In this document: piece by piece, positions 6,247 through 11,166 of the stretch | How positions within the stretch are numbered: position 1 is the first letter of the stretch | Layout of the letters: each line of letters begins with the position of its first letter | Source: Hyphomicrobiales bacterium | GTDB taxonomy: Bacteria; Pseudomonadota; Alphaproteobacteria; Parvibaculales; Parvibaculaceae | Length of the DNA: 11,166 nt | Assembly (NCBI GenBank): GCA_015655095.1 | Contig: JAATFR010000035.1 | Coordinates: forward strand, 1 to 11,166 | Direction of reading: 5' to 3' | Notes under the pieces: generated by a model | Database searches by the model: none | What the model saw: only the letters and a program-made list of their open reading frames with translations | Told to the model about the DNA's origin: nothing | Position numbers and translations under genes: made by a program

Positions 6247-6996
6247 ATGAAAGTGCTCGTACCCGTGAAGCGGGTTGTCGACTACAACGTGAAGATCCGC
6301 GTCAAATCGGATCAAACGGGTGTCGAGCTCGCCAACGTGAAGATGTCCATGAATCCCTTCGACGAAATCGGCGTCGAAGAAGCCGTCCGCCTCAAGGAAG
6401 CCGGCAAGGCGACCGAGGTCGTCGTTGTCTCCATCGGGCCTGGCGGCGCGAGCGAAACGCTCCGCACTGCGCTTGCCATGGGCGCTGACCGGGGCATCCT
6501 GGTCAAGACGGACGAAACCGTTGAACCCCTCAATGTTGCCAAGATCCTCAAGGGCGTCGTCGAGGCTGAAAAGCCTGACATCGTCATTCTGGGCAAGCAG
6601 GCCATCGACGATGACTGCAACCAGACGGGTCAGATGCTCGCCGCCCTGCTCGGCTGGCCGCAAGGCACCTTCGCCTCCAAGGTGGAAGTGAGCGACAGCA
6701 AGCTTGTCGTCACCCGCGAGGTCGATGGCGGTCTCCAGACCCTCAACCTGAAGCTTCCCGCCGTGGTCACCACGGACCTTCGCCTCAATGAGCCGCGCTA
6801 TGCATCGCTGCCCAACATCATGAAGGCGAAGAAGAAGCCGATCGATGAGAAGGCCCCAGGCAACTTCGGCATCGAGCTTTCGACCCGCCTTCAGGTGCTC
6901 AAGGTAACAGAGCCGCCGCAGCGCAAGGCCGGTATCAAGGTCGAGAGTGTTGCCGAGCTTGTGTCAAAGCTCAAGGAAGCGGGAGTGATCGGATGA
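6247..6996 (+). CDS. etfB: Electron transfer flavoprotein subunit beta
   Basis: A 249-residue protein, exactly the usual EtfB length. It forms a heterodimer with EtfA, binds AMP, and docks acyl-CoA dehydrogenases so that electrons pass to the FAD and then to ETF-ubiquinone oxidoreductase. Visible motifs are MKVLVPVKRVVDYNVKIRV at the N-terminus, the AMP-site segment KQAIDDDCNQTGQMLAALL (117-135), and the recognition loop LRLNEPRYASLPNIMKAKKK (178-197), in which Leu188 corresponds to the partner-docking leucine of human ETF. The ATG at 6247 has AGGAG at 6234-6238 with 8-nt spacing. An in-frame extension to 6103 is open but lacks family similarity and crosses the leader hairpins. The stop overlaps the etfA start. 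Mcd and Hbd-pathway dehydrogenases of this region are likely electron sources; ETF also serves fatty-acid oxidation generally. Confidence 0.97.
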   Translation: MKVLVPVKRVVDYNVKIRVKSDQTGVELANVKMSMNPFDEIGVEEAVRLKEAGKATEVVVVSIGPGGASETLRTALAMGADRGILVKTDETVEPLNVAKILKGVVEAEKPDIVILGKQAIDDDCNQTGQMLAALLGWPQGTFASKVEVSDSKLVVTREVDGGLQTLNLKLPAVVTTDLRLNEPRYASLPNIMKAKKKPIDEKAPGNFGIELSTRLQVLKVTEPPQRKAGIKVESVAELVSKLKEAGVIG

Positions 6997-7934
6997 CAAC
7001 CCTCGTAATCGCTGAACATAACAACGACTCGCTGAACGACGCCACGGCCAAGACCGTGACCGCCGCCTCCAGGATCGGCGGCGACGTGCATGTGCTCGTG
7101 ATCGGCCAGAATGTGGGGGGCGCCGCCGAGGCGGCCTCGAAGATCACCGGCGTGACCAAGGTTCTCGTCGCCGACGACGCGGAATACGCCCACCCGGTCG
7201 CCGAGCCGCTGGCGGCTCTGGTCGTCAGCCTCGCCGGTTCGTATGACGCGATCCTGTCGCCCGCCACCACCATCGGCAAGAACTTCATGCCGCGCGTGGC
7301 CGCTCTCCTCGACGTGCAGCAGATCTCGGAAATCACCGATGTTCATGGCGCGGACACGTTCGAGCGTCCAATCTATGCGGGCAATGCGATCCAGACCGTG
7401 AAATCGGTCGATGCCAAGAAGGTCATCACGGTTCGCACCACCGCCTTCCCCTCGGCCCCCGCGGGTGGCTCGGCAGCCATCGAAAAGATCGCGGCTGTCG
7501 CAAACCCCGGCATCTCCGAATGGGTTGACGAGAAGCTGACGAAGTCCGACCGGCCGGAACTGACCTCCGCCAAGATCATCATCTCCGGTGGCCGCGGCAT
7601 GCAGTCGGGCGACAATTTCCACATGCTGGAAAAGGTTGCGGACAAGCTCGGCGCGGCGGTTGGCGCTTCCCGCGCCGCAGTCGATGCGGGCTTCGTGCCC
7701 AACGATTACCAGGTTGGCCAGACCGGCAAGGTCGTCGCCCCGAACCTCTACATCGCGGTCGGCATCTCCGGCGCCATCCAGCATCTGGCGGGCATGAAGG
7801 ACTCCAAGGTGATCGTCGCGATCAACAAGGATGAGGAAGCCCCGATCTTCCAGGTGGCCGACTATGGCCTCGTCGCCGACCTGTTCACGGCTGTGCCAGA
7901 ACTGGAAAGCGAACTCGGCAAAATCGGTCTCTGA
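6993..7934 (+). CDS. etfA: Electron transfer flavoprotein subunit alpha
   Basis: A 313-residue protein of normal EtfA length. Its ATG overlaps the etfB TGA (ATGA at 6993-6996), so the two subunits are translationally coupled and made in equal amounts. The N-terminal domain (MTTLVIAEHNNDSLNDATAK onward) packs on EtfB. The C-terminal FAD domain has SGGRGM (198-203), GASRAAVDAGF (225-235), DYQVGQTGKVVAPNLYIAVG (238-257), GISGAIQHLAGM (257-268) and VIVAINKDEEAPIFQVADYG (273-292), all typical FAD-binding elements. The protein carries electrons from acyl-CoA dehydrogenases such as Mcd to the quinone pool. It looks like the ordinary housekeeping (non-bifurcating) type, judged from the lack of bifurcating-type partners nearby. 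A strong terminator follows 18 nt after the stop. Confidence 0.97.
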   Translation: MTTLVIAEHNNDSLNDATAKTVTAASRIGGDVHVLVIGQNVGGAAEAASKITGVTKVLVADDAEYAHPVAEPLAALVVSLAGSYDAILSPATTIGKNFMPRVAALLDVQQISEITDVHGADTFERPIYAGNAIQTVKSVDAKKVITVRTTAFPSAPAGGSAAIEKIAAVANPGISEWVDEKLTKSDRPELTSAKIIISGGRGMQSGDNFHMLEKVADKLGAAVGASRAAVDAGFVPNDYQVGQTGKVVAPNLYIAVGISGAIQHLAGMKDSKVIVAINKDEEAPIFQVADYGLVADLFTAVPELESELGKIGL

Positions 7935-7952
7935 TCCCCTTTCAATCTGAAA

Positions 7953-7994
7953 AAATGGCGCGGCCCGCAAAAAGCAGGCCGCGCCATTTGTTTG
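7953..7994 (+). terminator. Rho-independent terminator of etfBA
   Basis: A perfect 13-bp stem, AAATGGCGCGGCC (7953-7965) with GGCCGCGCCATTT (7977-7989), is closed by an 11-nt loop in which GC/GC pair further around AAAAA. It is followed by GTTTG, a short T-rich tail, and preceded by A residues. It begins 18 nt after the etfA stop and separates etfBA from hbd, implying that hbd has its own promoter or receives read-through only. Confidence 0.88.
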
Positions 7995-8096
7995 TGCGGT
8001 AGCGAACCGGACGATAATGTTGCACCATATGTATCCATGAGGATGGTCGATGCCGCACAGGGGCGGCCGACAGGCAGAGTAAGCAGGCAAGTTTCG

Positions 8097-8972
8097 ATGA
8101 GCATCAAGCAGATCGGCGTCATTGGCGCCGGCCAGATGGGTAATGGCATCGCTCATGTGTGCGCCCTCTCCGGTTATCAGGTTCTGCTCAACGACATCAC
8201 GACCGACCGGATCGAGAAGGGGATTGCCACCATTACCGGCAATCTGGCCCGCCAGGTCGCCCGGGGGCACATCAAGGAAGAGCAGCGCGATGCGGCTCTT
8301 GACCGCATCCACCCCGCCGACAGCATGGAGGCCTTCGAGACCTGCGATCTGGTGATTGAATCGGCCATTGAGGACGAGACGGTCAAGCGCAAGATATTTG
8401 CCCAGCTCTGTCCATCGCTGAAAAGCGAAGCGCTCGTCGCCACCAACACCTCCTCGATCTCGATCACGAGGCTTGCCGCCTCGACCGACCGGCCAGAGCG
8501 CTTCATGGGCATGCATTTCATGAACCCGGTGCCGGTGATGGAACTGGTGGAACTGATCCGGGGAATCGCCACGGACGATGATACCTACAAGACCATGAAC
8601 CAGCTCGTCGTCGATCTGGGCAAGACCGCCGCCAACTCGGAAGATTTCCCCGCTTTCATCGTCAACCGTATCCTGCTGCCCATGATCAATGAGGCGGTCT
8701 ACACGCTTTATGAGGGGGTGGGGACGGTCGAGAATATCGACAAGGCGATGAAACTCGGCGCGAACCATCCAATGGGACCGCTGCAACTGGCGGACTTCAT
8801 CGGGCTCGACACCTGCCTCTCGATCATGCACGTGCTTTATGAAGGTCTGGCGGACTCGAAATACCGCCCCTGTCCGCTCCTGACCAAATATGTCGAGGCA
8901 GGCTGGCTCGGTCGCAAGACCCAGCGCGGTTTCTACGATTATCGCGGCGAACACCCGATCCCGACGCGCTGA
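8097..8972 (+). CDS. hbd: 3-hydroxybutyryl-CoA / 3-hydroxyacyl-CoA dehydrogenase
   Basis: A 291-residue single-function dehydrogenase, the usual length for this family. It interconverts (S)-3-hydroxybutyryl-CoA and acetoacetyl-CoA using NAD(P). The N-terminal Rossmann motif is IGVIGAGQMGNGIAHVCALSGY (6-27 region), with Asp33 at the end of strand 2. Catalytic residues match human HADH by a constant offset: Ser119 (TNTSS), His140 (GMHFMNP), Glu152 and Asn190 (FIVNRILLPMINEA). The C-terminal domain contains NHPMGPLQLADFIGLD and ends GRKTQRGFYDY, all typical. The ATG at 8097 begins directly at the nucleotide-binding strand; GCAGG near 8084-8088 is a weak ribosome site, and an upstream extension to 7992 would run into the etfA terminator. 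The stereochemistry is opposite to PhaB, so it belongs to beta-oxidation or C4 metabolism rather than PHB synthesis. The convergent PLP gene ends 9 nt away. Confidence 0.94.
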   Translation: MSIKQIGVIGAGQMGNGIAHVCALSGYQVLLNDITTDRIEKGIATITGNLARQVARGHIKEEQRDAALDRIHPADSMEAFETCDLVIESAIEDETVKRKIFAQLCPSLKSEALVATNTSSISITRLAASTDRPERFMGMHFMNPVPVMELVELIRGIATDDDTYKTMNQLVVDLGKTAANSEDFPAFIVNRILLPMINEAVYTLYEGVGTVENIDKAMKLGANHPMGPLQLADFIGLDTCLSIMHVLYEGLADSKYRPCPLLTKYVEAGWLGRKTQRGFYDYRGEHPIPTR

Positions 8973-8981
8973 ACGGCCGGC

Positions 8982-10214
8982 CTAGCTGTAGCGGGCTTCC
9001 CGCTTTTCGCCCGCCGCGCCCTTGCGGACCTCGCCCAGCGCCCATTCGATATCCGCGAGATAGGTATCCGCCACTTCCAGATGGAAGGGCGAGAGCATCA
9101 GATGGAGCCCCTTTGGCTCGGTCGTCAGGCTGGTGAACCAGCCGCGCTCGAAAAGCTTGCCCCAGACCGCCATGCAATCCACATCCTCGCGGGTAAAGGC
9201 GAGAAGCCCCAGCTGAGGCTGGCCGATGACGGTAAAGCCAAGCGCCCTTACCCCGGCCTCGATTTTTTCGCGCGCATCCGTCACCTGCCTGTGCTTGACG
9301 CGATAACCCTCAACCCCCAGGAAATTCATGACGGCCCAGGCCGCCGAGATGGCGCCGCCGGGACGGGTACCCGCCAGCGTCGGCGTCACCATGCGCCCAC
9401 CGGGCCAGTCACTGACATCGAAGATCATGTGGGCCCGCAGCGCCTCCGAGCGGAAGAACACGGTGGACGCGCCCTTGGCGCAGAAACCATATTTATGCAG
9501 ATCGGCGGATATGGAGCTGACGCCGGGCACGGCAAAATCAAAAGGCGCGATGTCCGCGCCGTTCATGCGCACGAATGGGGCTGCATAGCCGCCGACGCAG
9601 GCATCGACATGGAGCCAGAGACCGCGCGCCTCGGCAAGACGCCCCAGATCCTCGATCGGGTCTATCAGGCCATACGGGAAGCAGGGCGCGGAGCCCGCGA
9701 TCATGATGGTGTTGGCGTCCGCCGCCGCGCCAATGGCTTCTACGTCCGCCAGAAAACTCTTCAGGGGCACGCGCCGGACCTCGATTTCCATCATTTTCGC
9801 CGCTTTGTCGAAGGCGAGATGGGCGCTTCTGGGCAGGACGATGTTGGGCGTGCCGACGAGACCTTTCGAGCGGGCGTAATCGCGCGCGGTCTTCATCGCC
9901 ATGCTGATTGAATCGGTGCCGCCGGACGTCATGTTGCCGACTGAACCCTCCGGTCCGTGAAGGAGGGAAAGGCCGAAGCCGACGACCTCCTCCTCCATCT
10001 TTTTTAGGCTCGGAAAGGCCATCGGCCCAAGCCCGTTCTCAGACATGAACAGGGCATAGGCTTCCTTCTGCACGGCGAGGACTTCCGGCCCGGCGTTGAA
10101 AACATAGACGGCGGTTTTGCCCTCGCGCCATTTCACGTCATGGTCGCCGCTGGCGATCATGCGGGCTTTCAGGGTTTCCCAGTCCGTGCCGTGCTCAGGC
10201 AATGCCGCCGCCAT
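8982..10214 (-). CDS. PLP-dependent lyase/decarboxylase resembling sphingosine-1-phosphate lyase
   Basis: A 410-residue fold-type I PLP enzyme of the group II decarboxylase superfamily. The segment VSSISADLHKYGFCAKGAST carries the Schiff-base lysine (Lys241) and closely resembles the HKYG.APKGSS motif of sphingosine-1-phosphate lyase. LWLHVDACVGGYAAPF (199-214) gives the PLP-ring aspartate (Asp203), and TPTLAGTRPGGAISAAWA (277-294) matches the SPL SPTLAGSRPG region. MTSGGTDSISMAMKTAR (95-111) is the phosphate-binding loop and His131 the probable ring-stacking residue. SPL cleaves sphingoid-base phosphates to a fatty aldehyde and phosphoethanolamine. The protein lacks the N-terminal membrane anchor of eukaryotic SPL, as bacterial homologues do. 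The ATG at 10214 has AGGGGA at 10221-10226 (6-nt spacing), overlapping the stop codon of the upstream SDR gene, hence translational coupling. An amino-acid decarboxylase is the main alternative. The natural substrate is unknown. Confidence 0.8.
   Translation of the reverse strand: MAAALPEHGTDWETLKARMIASGDHDVKWREGKTAVYVFNAGPEVLAVQKEAYALFMSENGLGPMAFPSLKKMEEEVVGFGLSLLHGPEGSVGNMTSGGTDSISMAMKTARDYARSKGLVGTPNIVLPRSAHLAFDKAAKMMEIEVRRVPLKSFLADVEAIGAAADANTIMIAGSAPCFPYGLIDPIEDLGRLAEARGLWLHVDACVGGYAAPFVRMNGADIAPFDFAVPGVSSISADLHKYGFCAKGASTVFFRSEALRAHMIFDVSDWPGGRMVTPTLAGTRPGGAISAAWAVMNFLGVEGYRVKHRQVTDAREKIEAGVRALGFTVIGQPQLGLLAFTREDVDCMAVWGKLFERGWFTSLTTEPKGLHLMLSPFHLEVADTYLADIEWALGEVRKGAAGEKREARYS
8990..9007 (+). 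terminator. Compact hairpin terminator for hbd inside the convergent gene's 3' end
   Basis: AGCGGG (8990-8995) pairs with CCCGCT (8999-9004) around a CTT loop and is followed by TTT (9005-9007; counting the last stem base, TTTT). It starts 17 nt after the hbd stop and lies within the last codons of the leftward PLP gene. The stem is short, so efficiency is uncertain; no T-run is present in the other direction. Confidence 0.5.
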
Positions 10215-10224
10215 GTTTTGTCCC

Positions 10225-11025
10225 CTAATTGCCCGCCAGCGCGTCCGCGCCCGCATCGCCCAGCTTCGAGCCGCCATCACAGTCGATGATCGAACCGGTA
10301 ATGTATTTGGCATTGTGGGTCGAAAGGAAGAGCGCGGTGTCGGCAATATCGGTCTTGGTGCCGTAATCGCGCAGGGCGATCCGCGCCTTGATAGCCTTTT
10401 CCGCTTCCGGGCTGCCTGCGAGGCGCAACATGCCCTCGGTTTCGGCGATAGGGCCGGGGGAGATGGCGTTGACCCGTACGCCCGCAGGCCCCCATTCCAT
10501 GGCAAGGCACTTGGTCAGCATGTTGATGCCCGCCTTGGCCGCGCAGACATGGGCCTGGAACAGGGACGGGTTGACCGCCTGGGGGGCGGTGATCGAGATC
10601 AGCGATGCGCCGGGACGGTTCAGATACTGGAACGAGGCGCGCAGCACGTGGAAGGTGCCAACAAGATCAATGTCGACCACGGTCTTGAACCCGTTGGACG
10701 ACATGCCAAGCGCAGGGGCGACGAAATTGCCCGCCGCGCCCGATACGACCACGTCGATCTTGCCGAACTTGTCATGGACGGCCTTGAAGGCGGCATCGAC
10801 GCTGTCGAAATTGCGCACATCAGCCGCAATGCCCAAAGCCTCATGACCTTCGTCGGTCATGGTTTTGGCGGCCGCCGCGATTTTTTCCGCGCTGCGGCTG
10901 ATGATGGCGACCTTTGCGCCGTGCCGGGCGAAATGCTGGGCAATACCCAGATTGATGCCGCTGGAAGCCCCTGCAATGAAGGCGACCTTGCCCGCGAGTA
11001 CCTTTTCCTTGAATGCGTCCTGCAT
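10225..11025 (-). CDS. Short-chain dehydrogenase/reductase, 2,4-dienoyl-CoA reductase-like
   Basis: A 266-residue SDR with a Rossmann fold. The cofactor motif is AGASSGINLGIAQHF (18-32), in which the third Gly of the usual GxxxGxG is Asn25; Ser43-Arg44 at the end of strand 2 suggests NADPH preference. Asp69-Val70 and SGAAGN (95-100) replace the usual NNAG. The active-site segment reads QAHVCAAK (157-164): Lys164 is kept but the position of the normal YxxxK tyrosine is Val160. The same layout, with His five residues before Lys, occurs in peroxisomal-type 2,4-dienoyl-CoA reductases, as does EWGPAGVRVNAISPGPIAETEGM (177-199). The family is thus likely to reduce unsaturated acyl-CoAs, but this is inference. 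The ATG at 11025 has AGGCAGGA 4-5 nt upstream, a short spacing. The gene ends 10 nt before the PLP-lyase start, forming a two-gene leftward operon. Confidence 0.85.
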   Translation of the reverse strand: MQDAFKEKVLAGKVAFIAGASSGINLGIAQHFARHGAKVAIISRSAEKIAAAAKTMTDEGHEALGIAADVRNFDSVDAAFKAVHDKFGKIDVVVSGAAGNFVAPALGMSSNGFKTVVDIDLVGTFHVLRASFQYLNRPGASLISITAPQAVNPSLFQAHVCAAKAGINMLTKCLAMEWGPAGVRVNAISPGPIAETEGMLRLAGSPEAEKAIKARIALRDYGTKTDIADTALFLSTHNAKYITGSIIDCDGGSKLGDAGADALAGN

Positions 11026-11166
11026 GGAATCCTGCCTGTTCGTGTGATTTTGCCCGGCATGAAGCCCGCAAAAGAAAGGACGCGCAAGAACAGACGGCGT
11101 CCCGAAACGGATGACGCAGGGGCGGATTCGTTCAAAAACTTGTCCCCGGAGCTCCCTCAGCCCCTA
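11026..11166 (-). promoter_or_regulatory. Upstream region of the SDR/PLP operon with an inverted repeat
   Basis: This 141-nt stretch should contain the operon promoter. An inverted repeat TTTTGC (11048-11053) / GCAAAA (11068-11073) lies 23-48 nt before the SDR start and could be a regulator site or leader hairpin. I see no strong -35/-10 pair. The window ends here, so a divergent gene beyond the edge cannot be excluded. Confidence 0.25.

Noticed and set aside
8013..8018. GATAAT as a -10 element for hbd
   Set aside because: No acceptable -35 hexamer lies at the right distance; the closest, TTGTGC, is 15 bp upstream and overlaps the tail of the etfA terminator.
6891..8954. 687-codon open reading frame on the - strand, antisense to etfA and hbd
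   Set aside because: It covers two well-supported genes and the terminator between them, its translation has no recognisable domain, and long antisense frames are expected in GC-rich genes with strong third-position bias.

Overview
The window is GC-rich with strong G/C bias at third codon positions. Its gene content is typical of an alphaproteobacterium: a crotonyl-CoA carboxylase/reductase next to methylsuccinyl-CoA dehydrogenase, a HIG1-type twin-helix small protein, a PduO-type cobalamin adenosyltransferase, etfB-etfA and a 3-hydroxyacyl-CoA dehydrogenase. The order small protein - adenosyltransferase - etfBA - hbd recalls Hyphomicrobiales/Parvibaculum-like genomes, but I cannot fix genus or species from sequence alone.

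Layout. (1) 1-2815, + strand: 3' end of ccr, complete mcd, and a YceI-family lipoprotein 4 nt behind mcd. The first two are signature enzymes of the ethylmalonyl-CoA pathway, which assimilates acetyl-CoA. (2) 2973-4536, + strand: a 63-residue twin-helix membrane protein, a TetR-type repressor with a lysine-rich C-terminal tail and a palindrome before its start, and the PduO-type ATP:cob(I)alamin adenosyltransferase. (3) 4568-5569, - strand: a secreted protein with an LprI-like N-terminus and a DUF3298/RsiV-like C-terminus, followed by a 677-base non-coding stretch holding an AT-rich patch, a candidate sigma70 promoter and a hairpin-rich leader. (4) 6247-8972, + strand: etfB and etfA overlapping by ATGA, a perfect 13-bp terminator hairpin, then a 3-hydroxybutyryl-CoA dehydrogenase with its own small terminator inside the convergent gene's 3' end. 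(5) 8982-11025, - strand: a two-gene operon of an SDR oxidoreductase and a PLP enzyme resembling sphingosine-1-phosphate lyase.

How the genes fit together. Ccr and Mcd carry C4/C5 acyl-CoA units through the ethylmalonyl-CoA pathway. Mcd passes electrons to ETF, encoded here by etfBA. The pathway's two mutases need adenosylcobalamin, which the PduO enzyme makes. Hbd acts at the acetoacetyl-CoA/3-hydroxybutyryl-CoA step of fatty-acid or C4 metabolism. The region is therefore a coherent acyl-CoA neighbourhood. The SDR/S1P-lyase-like pair may be a lipid-degradation module, but its substrate is unknown.

I found no mobile element, CRISPR array, tRNA or rRNA. Most of the window is recognisable metabolism. 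The parts most worth checking are the SDR/S1P-lyase-like operon, the TetR tail and its palindrome, the structured etfBA leader, and the lipoprotein coupled to mcd.
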